DNA of 64,000 nt from Candidatus Poseidoniales archaeon (GCA_003602415.1 QQSK01000002.1:9993-73992), one strand, 5' to 3'; shown: positions 34,049-44,526, counted from the first letter of the stretch. Made by a program: numbers and translations. Notes: a model not told the origin generated them from the letters alone.

Positions 34049-36514
34049 ATGTTCCAAAGTGCAAAGTTTAGACAAGCCATCATAGGTGTTGTCTTAATTG
34101 CACTACCATCATTACTCGTCACTGGCACATATATCACATCTGATGCTGTAGTTCCTTTGGAAGGGATGGAAGAAAATCCGTTCCCAGATCAAGCGATAAG
34201 CCAAGGCATGCTATTCGTGGTCATAGATGGTGGTAGAAGAGACATGATGTCTGACCCTGCATTAATGCCTAACCTAAACGCTAGGGTTCAGGATGGTGCA
34301 TATCTTGAGATACTGAGCAATCCGATGACTATGACTGCAATATGTGTCAAGGAAATGGCGACAGGAGTGCCATCGAGACCAAATGAAGCACTACAAAATT
34401 TCAGACCAACTCACCCAGGAACTCCAGATGGATGGAATCTAGTCAGTGAACATGAAGACCACCAACTAGGGATTTTAGGAGATTATGTGTGGAAAGACCT
34501 GTATCCTGACAGGAGTAAAGTGCCATTTTCTCAACATAGATATGGTCATGCCGATTACTACCAAGGAGATGAAGAAGCATTCGTAACTCTACGTTCTTGG
34601 TTAAAACAAGATATCCCAACAGGTTTCGATAGACCTTCGAATGTGATTATAGCTCACCTTTCTGGACTAGATAGCATCGGACACAGATACATGGTAAAAG
34701 ATTCTCCGGAATATGAAGAGAAATTACGATGGCTAGATGTTAACCTTGAATTGATGTTCCAGTTGGTACCAGATGACTGGACTGTTCTTGTAACATCCGA
34801 CCATGGGCTTACTGACACTGGCCAACATGGTTCTCCCGAAGATGTTATTCGTGAAGTTCCGGGATTCATGTGGGGACCTGGTGTTGCAAAAGGAGTAACT
34901 GTCAAGGGAGTTGACCAAAGAGATATTGCCACACTTCCATCAATGATATTTGGCCTACCTCTGCCCCACGCAATTCATGGTAGAATACCATTGGAAGCAT
35001 TTGATTTAACACCTGAAGAATCTGAAATATACGAGCAATGGAATTGGGATGCTGCGATTGCAAGAAATCAATGGATGGAAGACGAAGGCCACCCCTATGT
35101 CAAAGGGCTAAGTTCTGACAATATTGAATGGGATAAATTACCAGCCGATGAAATGGGAATCAGGAACATCGATTTGATGTTATCTTTCCTAGCAATAATT
35201 TTGATTAGTGGCCTATTATATAGAATTTTCAAATCAGAAAATATAGATGAAAAATTATCCAGACAAATAGTTGGTAGTTTCATTTTTCTAATCGCATTTT
35301 CAGCATTAATTTCCAACAACAGGGACTGGTTAGCATTCATGTATTATCCACTAGGAGTGTTTGGCCTTCTTGGTACATATTATATCGCGAATAGAACAAT
35401 CAAAGAATACACCACTGACAAAGTGATGTGGACAATTTTTGCACTCTTTGCGTTTGCAATAATGTTCCCTGAAACAAGGTTCACAATTTTGATGCTGCCT
35501 ATCTGGCTCAGTTTCGCTCTGAAAAAGAAAACTTACCAGATTAAAGAACGCAACTCAAATGAAACATCAAAGATCCTTCTCTATCCGTTTTTATTGATTT
35601 TAGTAGCTGCAATATTCTTCTCGGATTATAGAGTATATGGAGTTTCAGCGACTCGATTCATGGTTATGTATACGCAATCATATGAGCCAGATGCAATGAT
35701 TTGGTCTGTTGCAATAGCTTTCAACTTCACTATGATTTATGCTTCCAGAAATAAGGACATATCCTTTGTCACGGGTATTGCAATTTCCAGCATAATGGCC
35801 ACCATACCAGTTCTAGTTAGTCAAGATTCAAACTATGTTGATTGGATAATGATCTATTCTCTAATGGCTGGATTAGTAATATCTGTAGGAATGAAAATCA
35901 TAGGGAACAAATATTCATTCATTATTTTCCAATACTGTGCATTTGCATGGGCAACGATGAGTTGGGGTGCATGGGGAGGCGGAGTTTCTATGATTATGTT
36001 CGGTTGTGTTGAATCGTTAATCGATAAGGAATGGAGTTTCCTGAAAACAAAACAAGAGAATAAACACTCTGAAATCAGTCGCCAAATAATGCTTGGAATA
36101 ATTCCTCTTGGCATTTGGTTTGCTTGGTGGGCATCATTAGGACAGACCGATGGAATACTTCATCCAAGAGATATTGACCCAGGTAACCTATTCCTCAAAG
36201 GAGGATACATCGGAGACAGATTGTCCCCAAGTAATACCTGGGTTGGTTTCATGGGTGCAGGACCTGTAATACTGATCGGAATCCTATGGTGGAACCTTTT
36301 CAGAAGCAAGGGTTGGCCTTTGCAAATGGCATTCTACATTTTGGCTGCTAGAATTGCAATGCTTTCTATCCAATTATCAATATCTCCAAACATGCCAAGA
36401 TTGGTTTTCAAAATGGGATGGGATCTCCTATTCTGTATAATGATAATTTCAGTAATAGGTTGCTATATGTTGTATGAAAAATGGCGAGTAAAGAATGTAA
36501 TCATTGAGGCTTGA
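34049..36514 (+). CDS. GPI-ethanolamine-phosphate-transferase-like membrane enzyme
   Basis: 821 residues. An N-terminal membrane helix is followed by an outward-facing alkaline-phosphatase-superfamily domain: VVIDGGRRDMM (metal Asp), MTMTAICVKEMATGVPSRP (the region that carries the Thr nucleophile in PIG-N/PIG-O), HLSGLDSIGHRY and TSDHGLTDTGQHGS (metal ligands). Ten or more transmembrane helices follow (about residues 370-815). This layout is that of eukaryotic GPI ethanolamine-phosphate transferases, which put phosphoethanolamine on mannose. Here it may modify a lipid-linked glycan or surface polymer; substrate unknown. ATG at 34049 has TTAGGAG five bases upstream. Overlaps no neighbour; 36519 gene follows directly. 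Confidence 0.82.
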   Translation: MFQSAKFRQAIIGVVLIALPSLLVTGTYITSDAVVPLEGMEENPFPDQAISQGMLFVVIDGGRRDMMSDPALMPNLNARVQDGAYLEILSNPMTMTAICVKEMATGVPSRPNEALQNFRPTHPGTPDGWNLVSEHEDHQLGILGDYVWKDLYPDRSKVPFSQHRYGHADYYQGDEEAFVTLRSWLKQDIPTGFDRPSNVIIAHLSGLDSIGHRYMVKDSPEYEEKLRWLDVNLELMFQLVPDDWTVLVTSDHGLTDTGQHGSPEDVIREVPGFMWGPGVAKGVTVKGVDQRDIATLPSMIFGLPLPHAIHGRIPLEAFDLTPEESEIYEQWNWDAAIARNQWMEDEGHPYVKGLSSDNIEWDKLPADEMGIRNIDLMLSFLAIILISGLLYRIFKSENIDEKLSRQIVGSFIFLIAFSALISNNRDWLAFMYYPLGVFGLLGTYYIANRTIKEYTTDKVMWTIFALFAFAIMFPETRFTILMLPIWLSFALKKKTYQIKERNSNETSKILLYPFLLILVAAIFFSDYRVYGVSATRFMVMYTQSYEPDAMIWSVAIAFNFTMIYASRNKDISFVTGIAISSIMATIPVLVSQDSNYVDWIMIYSLMAGLVISVGMKIIGNKYSFIIFQYCAFAWATMSWGAWGGGVSMIMFGCVESLIDKEWSFLKTKQENKHSEISRQIMLGIIPLGIWFAWWASLGQTDGILHPRDIDPGNLFLKGGYIGDRLSPSNTWVGFMGAGPVILIGILWWNLFRSKGWPLQMAFYILAARIAMLSIQLSISPNMPRLVFKMGWDLLFCIMIISVIGCYMLYEKWRVKNVIIEA

Positions 36515-36518
36515 GATC

Positions 36519-36773
36519 ATGACTGAATCAAAGTTAGAGAAATTGATGTCTAACAAATTGGTTAAGTCATTCATTATATTCTCAATATTCAGAGCATTCT
36601 ATGGCACTGGTATTCTGATTGTGACTTGGTTATTGGCTACTGAAACCGATGGACCTTGGTGGTATTCACTGATTTTCTTAGCATTTTCAATGGTGTTTTC
36701 CAGGGTGCTTTTCAAGTGGATTAAAAGTCTAAAAAAAGATAATTCGAATCAAGATTTACCATCAGATATGTAA
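36519..36773 (+). CDS. Small two-helix membrane protein
   Basis: 84 residues with two transmembrane helices (about residues 18-40 and 47-65) and a basic then polar C-terminus (KWIKSLKKDNSNQ). It resembles the DUF4229-type small membrane proteins in shape. It starts four bases after the stop of the EtNP-transferase-like gene, so the two are probably co-transcribed. No function can be given. Confidence 0.65.
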   Translation: MTESKLEKLMSNKLVKSFIIFSIFRAFYGTGILIVTWLLATETDGPWWYSLIFLAFSMVFSRVLFKWIKSLKKDNSNQDLPSDM

Positions 36774-36810
36774 CGCTAATCGTTATCATGGGTAGCCGTT
36801 TAGTCAACTC

Positions 36811-39800
36811 GTGACAGCAAAGCCTTGGGTCGTAGTAGCCGTCATGGCAATGATGTGCTTAATGCCATACGAGTCGATTGATTTGACCAGCCTATCAGAA
36901 GATTCTGTTAAGTCTGAAAGTAGCGGTAATTCGCATGAAATCCTGCTTATGGGCAACAGCTACGTTGCATCCAACTCTCTTCACAATCTGGTTGATGGCG
37001 TGATGAATGCTGCTTCACAGCCCGCTAATGTTTCCACCCTAAATGGAGGAGGAATGCGCCTTTCGCAACACGCAAGCAATGTAGCATCTGCGGGCCACCA
37101 ATGGAATACTACCCTCAATAACGGCAACTGGGATTGGGTAGTTCTGCAAGACCAAAGCCAGATTCCTGGATTCCCTAGAAGCCAAAATGAATGGATAGCA
37201 AGCAAGGATGGTGCTGTTGAACTCGCTGAAGTGATCGAGGATAATGGTGGAGAAACCGTCCTAATGATGACTTGGGGAAGGAGAGATGGTGACAGTAATA
37301 ATGCTTGGAGATTCCCAGATTTCTCAACAATGCAGGATGAGTTAGAGAGTGGTTACTTAGACTACAGAGACAATATTTCTGCAAATGGAGGTAATGCATG
37401 GGTTGCCCCGGTCGGACTTGCATTCGAGCACATACATGACAAGATTGTAGCCGAAGGTGGAACTCCTACCAACTCAGGTAATACGTTCTACAATCTCTAC
37501 ACTAATGACGGAAGTCATCCTTCGCTTTCCGGCTCTTATCTTGCTGCAGTGGTAATCTATGCAACGATTACAGGAAATGATCCAGTCGGTCTATCTCATT
37601 CTACCAGCCTTTCAAACGGCCTTGTTCTAGAACTACAACAAGCAGCTGCTGCAACCGTATTCAATGAGACCAGCCACCTTGACTACCCCTGGCAAACCAC
37701 CAATCAAAGTCCCAACAACGCATCAATTATTCAATCCGAATTTTTGGCATGGGAATCAATTTCATCATACGGTAGTTTTAGGACCGAGTGGGGTAATGCA
37801 ATCGCAGCATCAAGTACTGGTGACTACTATGTTTTGGGTTCTAGCAAGGAGGACCATTACCTTGGAACAAATTGTCACATGAACCATGCAGGATCAACGT
37901 CTTACGCACAAACTTTCTTAGCTAAATTTGATAACAATTCCAACTGCCTTTGGTTAATTAATACCTATTCAAATACTCAGTTCAATTTCCACTACCAACC
38001 TACCCACCGAATAGGCTTGGACTCATCAGACAATATTTACGTTATATTCTCTATGCATAGTGATGCTGCTGGCCAGCAAACTGGCTCATTTGGAAATGCT
38101 CAGTTCACCACAAATAACCAGCACGGCTCAACCGTACTCCTGTCTAAAGTTAACAGCAATGGTAGTGTAGAATGGATTAGGAACAATGGAGATGGTAAGT
38201 GCCATTGTGCGCTAGCTGTAGACAATAATGATAACATAACAATTTCTTTCAACACAGGAAATAATAACATGGGACTGAAAATGCAGAAAATCGATACAAA
38301 TGGTTCTCTATTATTCAATTACCAACTAGGTGGAGCAGGGTCTGGTCAGGATCGGGCATTTAGTCATGGATTAGTTGCTGATTCAAGTGACAACATCTAC
38401 ATGGCTGGTAGTTACTATGGAACTGTTTCTTTCCCTAGCTTAGGTTCGTATACATGTCAGAATTGTTATACAGGATATGTGGCCAAATTTGATTCTAATC
38501 TAACTGCTCAATGGGTTGAAATTGCTGAAACTTCATCAAGTAGTTCAGAGATAGAGGGAATAGATGTCAATGCTGATGATGAAATATTTGTCACTGGAAC
38601 TTTCTACTCAGAGTTAGTGTTTAATGGAACAACGATGGATTCCGGGGGTAATGAAAATGGCTTTGCTGCCAAGATTAATTCCACTGGCGGTTGGGAGTGG
38701 GGTGTAAGATTAGGATGCACATGTACCATTATCCCTAACGATTTAATTTTAGATTCTCGCAACAATGTGTACATCGCTGGTAGGCATCACGGAACGATGA
38801 GTTTCGGAGGAATACAACTAACTCAGAGTGGAACCATGGGCGACGGTTTCATTTTGAAACTTAACTCGACAGGTACAGGAATTTGGGGTAAATCATTTGG
38901 TGGCAATTCTGAAGATAGATTTCAATCGCTATTTTTCGATGAGATTAGTGGCAATTTATACACGATTGGTACATTCCAAACTACTGCAGTTTCGGGACAA
39001 TTTTTGAAAACCAGCGCAGGAGAAGGAGATGTATTCGTAGGTATAATGTCGAAAGATTATGATGGTGATGACATTACAGACAAGTTCGATTATGATGACG
39101 ATGATGATTTCATAAATGACCCGTTAGATATGTGCCATTATTCATCAATCGGGTTCAAATCAACTGGTAGTTCCGACCATGATTCAGATGGTTGCGATGA
39201 CGAAACTGAAGATTTTGATGATGACAACGATCTACTGAACGACACTTTAGACAACTGCCCCAAGGGCATGACAGGGTGGATTAGAACCAATGCTTCTGAT
39301 TTGGATGATGACGGTTGTATGGATGCATTGGAAGATTACGATGATGACAATGATGGCTTCGAAGATTACGAAGATTATTGCTCACGAATCCCAGGCAACT
39401 CCACATTTGAATTCGAGAAAGGCTGCCCTGATGCTGATGGAGATGGCCGACCAGACATCTTAGATCCGTTCAAGGACGACCCTACAGAGTGGTCAGATAC
39501 TGATGGAGATGGAGTAGGAGATAACTCAGACGCATTCCCCTCAGATGCTACTCAACAATACGATACAGATGGCGACACCTATGGTGACGAAGAGTTTGGT
39601 AATGCTGGAGATTCCTGTCCAACAGTCTTCGGCAATTCTACAATCGATAGATATGGCTGCTTGGACACTGACGGAGATGGTTGGTCAGATGAAGGAGACG
39701 ATTTCCCACTTGACCCAACAGAGCACCTAGATTCAGACAGTGACGGCTATCCTGATTCGAGTGATGATTTCCCATTCGACCCAACACAGTGGAAAGATTC

Positions 39801-41004
39801 TGATGGTGATGGATATGGAGACAACCCGCAAGGAAACTTAGGAGATGCATATCCAAATGATGCAAGCAGGTATGCTGATTCTGACCGTGATGGTATTGAT
39901 GACCAAGCAGATGCTTTCCCTTACGACCCTACACAATGGGTAGACGCTGATGGCGATGGAATGGGTGACAACCCTATGGGTATTGGAGCTGACAAATTCC
40001 CAGATGACCCTACGCAGTGGGGCGATATTGACGGAGATGGATACGGCGACAACAGTACTGGAAACAATCCTGATGCATTCCCAACCGATGCTACTCAATG
40101 GTCTGATATGGATGGTGATGGCTATGGCGACAACCCTGCTGGAAGATTGTATGACTTATTCCCAGAGAACCCTACACAGTGGGAAGATGCTGACGGAGAT
40201 GGATTGGGAGACAATCAATCTGGAACAGATGCTGACCCATATCTGAACGATTTCGATAATGATGGATATAACGATACTATCGATATCTTACCTCGCGTTG
40301 CATCCCCTGGAGACTTGGATAACGACAAATGTATGGACGGAGATGATGCGTTCTGGGACAACCCTCTGGAATGTCTAGACACAGATGGAGACAAAATCGG
40401 AAATAATGCAGACTCTGATGACGATAATGACAAATGGACTGATGCTGATGAAATCCGTGCTGGAACAGACCCGCTTGATCCAAACTCTACACCAGTAGAT
40501 AGTTTCGAAATTCAAATCGGAAACATTGGATTAGGTGCTTGGGACTTAATCGGAATCTTTGGTGGCGTACCGATTTTCGCATGGATTGCCTTTGGCTTCG
40601 TTACTCGTAGTGCACGATGTGCTCGCTATGAAGAACAGTTGAATGAGGCTAATTCAAGGGAAGAATTAGAGCAAGTTGCACTAAGGTGGGAATACAGCCT
40701 AATGCTGAGATTACTAGGTCCGCACCAAGGTATTCGTCTAGAACGCCTGCGTTCTGAATTAGATGATAAGTTCGAGAATGCGGAACTGCTCATGGCTGCT
40801 GAAGATTTTGAGCCAATGACTGAAGTGGAACAAGCCCCATTGGTAGAAGCAGAACAGAAAGATTTGCCTCATATAGATATGATTCCTACTATTGACATTG
40901 CTCCAGACCAAACTGATGAATTCGGTTATTCTTGGCTGAATTACAATGGAGAGAATTGGTACCGTGGTCAAAACGATACTGAATGGACCAAGCACGAGGA
41001 GTGA
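36811..41004 (+). CDS. Giant surface protein: SGNH-like domain, beta-propeller repeats, TSP3 repeats, anchor
   Basis: 1397 residues, GTG start. A signal peptide (residues 1-22) leads to an SGNH-hydrolase-like domain (ILLMGNSYVASNSL; GGGMRLSQH; DGSHPSLSGSY near 235), so block I and block V are visible. Residues about 310-745 hold SBBP-like propeller repeats (SSDNIYMAGSYYGTVSF; DSRNNVYIAGRHHGTMSF), many with paired cysteines. Residues about 750-1230 hold TSP3-type Ca-binding repeats (DTDGDGVGDNSDAFPSD). One transmembrane helix (LIGIFGGVPIFAWIAFGFV), a coiled-coil-like cytoplasmic part and a Trp-rich end (NYNGENWYRGQNDTEWTK) close it. Probably a cell-surface esterase or adhesin. Confidence 0.82.
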   Translation: MTAKPWVVVAVMAMMCLMPYESIDLTSLSEDSVKSESSGNSHEILLMGNSYVASNSLHNLVDGVMNAASQPANVSTLNGGGMRLSQHASNVASAGHQWNTTLNNGNWDWVVLQDQSQIPGFPRSQNEWIASKDGAVELAEVIEDNGGETVLMMTWGRRDGDSNNAWRFPDFSTMQDELESGYLDYRDNISANGGNAWVAPVGLAFEHIHDKIVAEGGTPTNSGNTFYNLYTNDGSHPSLSGSYLAAVVIYATITGNDPVGLSHSTSLSNGLVLELQQAAAATVFNETSHLDYPWQTTNQSPNNASIIQSEFLAWESISSYGSFRTEWGNAIAASSTGDYYVLGSSKEDHYLGTNCHMNHAGSTSYAQTFLAKFDNNSNCLWLINTYSNTQFNFHYQPTHRIGLDSSDNIYVIFSMHSDAAGQQTGSFGNAQFTTNNQHGSTVLLSKVNSNGSVEWIRNNGDGKCHCALAVDNNDNITISFNTGNNNMGLKMQKIDTNGSLLFNYQLGGAGSGQDRAFSHGLVADSSDNIYMAGSYYGTVSFPSLGSYTCQNCYTGYVAKFDSNLTAQWVEIAETSSSSSEIEGIDVNADDEIFVTGTFYSELVFNGTTMDSGGNENGFAAKINSTGGWEWGVRLGCTCTIIPNDLILDSRNNVYIAGRHHGTMSFGGIQLTQSGTMGDGFILKLNSTGTGIWGKSFGGNSEDRFQSLFFDEISGNLYTIGTFQTTAVSGQFLKTSAGEGDVFVGIMSKDYDGDDITDKFDYDDDDDFINDPLDMCHYSSIGFKSTGSSDHDSDGCDDETEDFDDDNDLLNDTLDNCPKGMTGWIRTNASDLDDDGCMDALEDYDDDNDGFEDYEDYCSRIPGNSTFEFEKGCPDADGDGRPDILDPFKDDPTEWSDTDGDGVGDNSDAFPSDATQQYDTDGDTYGDEEFGNAGDSCPTVFGNSTIDRYGCLDTDGDGWSDEGDDFPLDPTEHLDSDSDGYPDSSDDFPFDPTQWKDSDGDGYGDNPQGNLGDAYPNDASRYADSDRDGIDDQADAFPYDPTQWVDADGDGMGDNPMGIGADKFPDDPTQWGDIDGDGYGDNSTGNNPDAFPTDATQWSDMDGDGYGDNPAGRLYDLFPENPTQWEDADGDGLGDNQSGTDADPYLNDFDNDGYNDTIDILPRVASPGDLDNDKCMDGDDAFWDNPLECLDTDGDKIGNNADSDDDNDKWTDADEIRAGTDPLDPNSTPVDSFEIQIGNIGLGAWDLIGIFGGVPIFAWIAFGFVTRSARCARYEEQLNEANSREELEQVALRWEYSLMLRLLGPHQGIRLERLRSELDDKFENAELLMAAEDFEPMTEVEQAPLVEAEQKDLPHIDMIPTIDIAPDQTDEFGYSWLNYNGENWYRGQNDTEWTKHEE
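39058..40490 (+). repeat. TSP3-like calcium-binding repeat array (about 1.4 kb)
   Basis: The DNA here is a degenerate tandem repeat coding for units of the form DxDGDGxGDNxDAFPxDPTQW, about 20-26 residues each, rich in GAT/GAC. Units near 39900-40200 are the most alike and contain the DPTQW spacer. The array is inside the gene at 36811-41004. Confidence 0.85.
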
Positions 41005-41006
41005 TT

Positions 41007-44000
41007 CTACCAATTCCTTTGGAATGCTTCCGGAGGAGGAGGTAGAATTGGCGCAGAAGGAACTGCGGAATACGAATTATTGGCTTGCTGATATTTTGGA
41101 TTAGCAAACATCGAAGTTGGCTCTTTAGGAGGTTTCTTACCTCCCAAAATCAGCATAGATAACAGAATCACAATCAGAACACCGAGTCCTAAGAACACCA
41201 TTTGATTGGTTGTGACATCAAATTCAGAAGCTGCATCTTTAGTGTCTTCATCATCATCAATAACCGGTTCTGGAGGATGCCATACCTCATAGGAAACATA
41301 CCATGTTGCATAGATATCTTGAACACCGTCTGAAATGACTGCACTAATTACCCATGGACCGATAAATCCTGTATGGTTACACAAAACAATACCCAACTCA
41401 ACTGTTTGGTTATCGCAATTCCAAGCAGGTTCACTAAATGAGTCTCCTGAACCAATTTGAGTGTTGTTTCTCAACCATATGATCGTGAGGTTTAATCGGT
41501 CTTTTTCTTGCTGAGTTAAATCAACATCAACCATCAATTCTAAGTCATCGAATGTGGCATTGAGTAAGATATTTGGAGATTCTGGATTCCATGAAATGTA
41601 CTGCAATCTATCGATTACTTCGTCAATATCACCGTCACAATCATCATCGATACCATTCCAAGATTCATCCTCATTTGGATTGATAAGAGGATTGCTATCA
41701 TCACATTCCTCAAACCATCTGAAACCATCAGAGTCTTCATCCAAATCTGGGACCAGTGGGTCTGTAAAGGTCTGTAGAACTTCTACGCCATCTTCTAGAC
41801 CATCATCATCGGAATCCACATCCATTGGGTTTGTTGATAGATTGTTGTACTCAGTTCCATCATTTAGTCCATCAAAATCAGAATCCGGATTGAAAGGATC
41901 TGTTGACATGTTGTTGAACTCATCTAGGTCAAGAAGACCATCTGAATCCGAATCTTGACCAATGAAATCCTCGTCGATTCCATCTCGACAATTGTTGTCA
42001 ATTCCATCTAGTGATTCTACTACATCTGGATTGATTTCGGGGTTTGTGTCATTACAATCTTGGAACCAATACCAGCCATCTAAATCTGAATCGTTGTCCT
42101 TAACTAGAGGATTTGTAAAGTAAATGAGAACTTCATCTCCATCACTTAGTAAATCGCCATCGGTATCATAGTTAGACCAATTAGTGAAATGTGTATGATA
42201 TTCTGAATAGTCTGAAAGATTGTCAACATCTGCATCTGTATCGTTGAATCCTTCATCCCATAATGAGTCACAATCATCGTCAATTCCATTCAAGACCTCA
42301 AGAGCAAATGGATACACATCAGGATTTGAATCGTTACAATCTTGGAACCAATAAAAGGAATCTGAATCGGCATCAGGGTCAGCAACCAACGGGTCGGTGA
42401 AATAATTCAGAACCTCTAATCCATCAGACAAACCATCATCATCGGTATCATTGTCAAATGGATCTGTATTGTTTACATTAACTTCGATTCCATCATTCAA
42501 AAAATCATCATCAGTGTCTGGGTCAGTAGCATTTGTACCTGTTGTGAAGATTTCAACATAGTCGCTAAGCCCATCAGAATCTGTGTCTGGGTTGTCAGGA
42601 TTCGTACCATAAACATCTGTTTCGTTAGAATCTGTAATTCCGTCTCCATCACTATCTAGGTCAACCTCTGTCCCATGAATGATCAATTCCCAATGGTTCC
42701 AAGTCCCCACATCATTATTACCATCATCATAGACTTCTAATGTCCATGTTCCTGCTGAGATTTCTCCCCAGTGCTGAACACTACTGAACAACCATTCATT
42801 GTAGTCATTATTGCTATCTCGATTAGCGAAATAATTGACAAGTTCTGATTCTGTTCCATCTGGAGAGATTAATGTAACATCTAAATCGCTTCGATATGGA
42901 TGGTCTGCATCAAAGATAACCTCCACTGATTCCACGACTAAAGAATCAGAAACTGTATGCGTTGAAATCACTGGGGATGAAGGGGCATTGTCCGGAATTG
43001 TTTGAGATACCGTTATTCTGCCACTGCTGAGATTAACTTCAGGTCCAAGGTTGACCCAATTTGTTGCTAAATCAACTGCATGACCAGCATCTACAACTCC
43101 AAAGCCGTACTTGTGATTGAATTCTAGTCCTGCTCCATTTGTATTCCAACCTGAATCGCTAGGGTCGTTTTTCCTTGCACTCTCCGCTAGAATTTGTTGA
43201 ATATCTCTCCATGTAAGATTGGAATTAGCTTCCATCATTAAAGCCACAATTCCTGAAACCAATGGGGTTGCGCTAGATGTACCTCCAAAATTGCTGGTGT
43301 AATCGCTTGATGTGTAACCTGCACTGCCTTGATTATCTGTTGTTGTAATTCCTACGCCGCTACCATCTGAAGGTGATGCGATTAGAACATTAGCTCCTGG
43401 CTCGCCATAATTTGTCTGGTCACCGTCGTGGTCAACAGCGGTTACAGAAATCGTAAATCTGTTATTTGCATAAGCATCCAAGTTGGAATCATCATCATTG
43501 GAAAGACCATTTCCAGCAGCCCAAGTAATGACATTTCCAAGCCCATTTCGGCCGTTGTAAGCATCGTCTTCGAATGCTGCTAGAATTAATGGCCCTGCTG
43601 AACCAAGAACATTGCCGTTATCCGATGGGCCCCAACTATTACTGTAAATGTCAATATCATCGTTAAGATGTGAAAGAGCGTTTGCTTCATCGCTGTCCGA
43701 ATTACCACAGGCTATCAGCATCAATCCTGCTAAGGATGCATCAGGAGCTGAACCACTTACTCCAAGTCCATTATTTCCCTTTGCTGCGGCTACACCTGCT
43801 GCTGCGGTTCCATGTGCATCCCAGTTACTAGGAGTTGGGTCGGAGTCATAATTGCAATAATCATAATCCAAATTAGATTGATAATTTGCTGATAGGTCAT
43901 CATGGTCCCATTCTAGACCATCATCGACTATTCCAATAACGATTCCAGTTCCCAGTACACTATTCCATGCACCTGTAATGTTGACATCTTCGCCTGCTAC

Positions 44001-44504
44001 TCCATTATCTTGTCCAGTATTTTGGAGATGCCACTGGTCTGAAAAGTACGTATCATTGGGTATCCATTTGGGAGTCATTTGCCTTTTGACAAGAGGATAA
44101 GCAACCTCAATTTCTCCCTGAACTTGTAACTGTGAAAAGTAATTCAGGGCATTATCAGGCTCAACCTCAACAAACCAAGTATTGGCTAGTAGACCTGTTG
44201 GTTCACCCATTTGTTTTGAACTTACAACCACCCATTCAGTAGTACTTTGCAACTCTAAAGTAGTGTATTGTGAGATATCACTTACTCGAGCGAATGAGGC
44301 TCTAATTGCAGGTGAAAAGGAATATGTTAGAGGCGCATCATCCGGGTCATCGCTCAATGGCGCCCCAACAGATTGTACAGGGTTTGATTGAGCACTTGCA
44401 ATCGGTGCAATAATACTCAAAACAAATACTGCGATGATTGAGGCAACTTTGTAATTTGGACTAGGCCTGAGTGACTGATTTGAAACAGTCTGGGCTTCAT
44501 CCAT
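41007..44504 (-). CDS. Secreted subtilase with P domain and MopE/TSP3-like repeats
   Basis: About 1165 residues. N-terminal hydrophobic signal (VASIIAVFVLSIIAPIASA), a prodomain, then an S8 catalytic domain with Asp in IGIVDDGLEWDHDDL, His in SNWDAHGTAAAGVAA, Asn in VITWAAGNGLSND and Ser in GGTSSATPLVSGIVALMMEA. A proprotein-convertase P domain follows (SDLDVTLISPDGTESEL; GTWTLEVYDDGNND). Residues about 615-965 mix TSP3 repeats (DTDSDGLSDYVE) and MopE-like units (WFQDCNDSNPDVYPF ... NGIDDDCD). A final beta domain, one transmembrane helix (MVFLGLGVLIVILLSMLIL) and a Pro-rich tail end it. A TATA-like element at 44527-44532 fits a leaderless start at the ATG 44504. Confidence 0.9.
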   Translation of the reverse strand: MDEAQTVSNQSLRPSPNYKVASIIAVFVLSIIAPIASAQSNPVQSVGAPLSDDPDDAPLTYSFSPAIRASFARVSDISQYTTLELQSTTEWVVVSSKQMGEPTGLLANTWFVEVEPDNALNYFSQLQVQGEIEVAYPLVKRQMTPKWIPNDTYFSDQWHLQNTGQDNGVAGEDVNITGAWNSVLGTGIVIGIVDDGLEWDHDDLSANYQSNLDYDYCNYDSDPTPSNWDAHGTAAAGVAAAKGNNGLGVSGSAPDASLAGLMLIACGNSDSDEANALSHLNDDIDIYSNSWGPSDNGNVLGSAGPLILAAFEDDAYNGRNGLGNVITWAAGNGLSNDDDSNLDAYANNRFTISVTAVDHDGDQTNYGEPGANVLIASPSDGSGVGITTTDNQGSAGYTSSDYTSNFGGTSSATPLVSGIVALMMEANSNLTWRDIQQILAESARKNDPSDSGWNTNGAGLEFNHKYGFGVVDAGHAVDLATNWVNLGPEVNLSSGRITVSQTIPDNAPSSPVISTHTVSDSLVVESVEVIFDADHPYRSDLDVTLISPDGTESELVNYFANRDSNNDYNEWLFSSVQHWGEISAGTWTLEVYDDGNNDVGTWNHWELIIHGTEVDLDSDGDGITDSNETDVYGTNPDNPDTDSDGLSDYVEIFTTGTNATDPDTDDDFLNDGIEVNVNNTDPFDNDTDDDGLSDGLEVLNYFTDPLVADPDADSDSFYWFQDCNDSNPDVYPFALEVLNGIDDDCDSLWDEGFNDTDADVDNLSDYSEYHTHFTNWSNYDTDGDLLSDGDEVLIYFTNPLVKDNDSDLDGWYWFQDCNDTNPEINPDVVESLDGIDNNCRDGIDEDFIGQDSDSDGLLDLDEFNNMSTDPFNPDSDFDGLNDGTEYNNLSTNPMDVDSDDDGLEDGVEVLQTFTDPLVPDLDEDSDGFRWFEECDDSNPLINPNEDESWNGIDDDCDGDIDEVIDRLQYISWNPESPNILLNATFDDLELMVDVDLTQQEKDRLNLTIIWLRNNTQIGSGDSFSEPAWNCDNQTVELGIVLCNHTGFIGPWVISAVISDGVQDIYATWYVSYEVWHPPEPVIDDDEDTKDAASEFDVTTNQMVFLGLGVLIVILLSMLILGGKKPPKEPTSMFANPKYQQANNSYSAVPSAPILPPPPEAFQRNW
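41615..42665 (-). repeat. MopE/TSP3-like acidic repeat region
   Basis: Tandem degenerate repeats coding for DxDxDG-type calcium loops alternating with DCNDxNPxxxP...NGIDDDCD units, at least four of the latter. In other proteins the paired-cysteine unit binds metal. Located within the subtilase gene. Confidence 0.75.
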
Positions 44505-44526
44505 AGTCAACATGTTGTGTTGTTAG

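Noticed and set aside
39058..40490. CRISPR-like array
   Set aside because: The repeats are degenerate, in frame and code for Asp-rich TSP3 units; there are no spacers or cas genes in the window.
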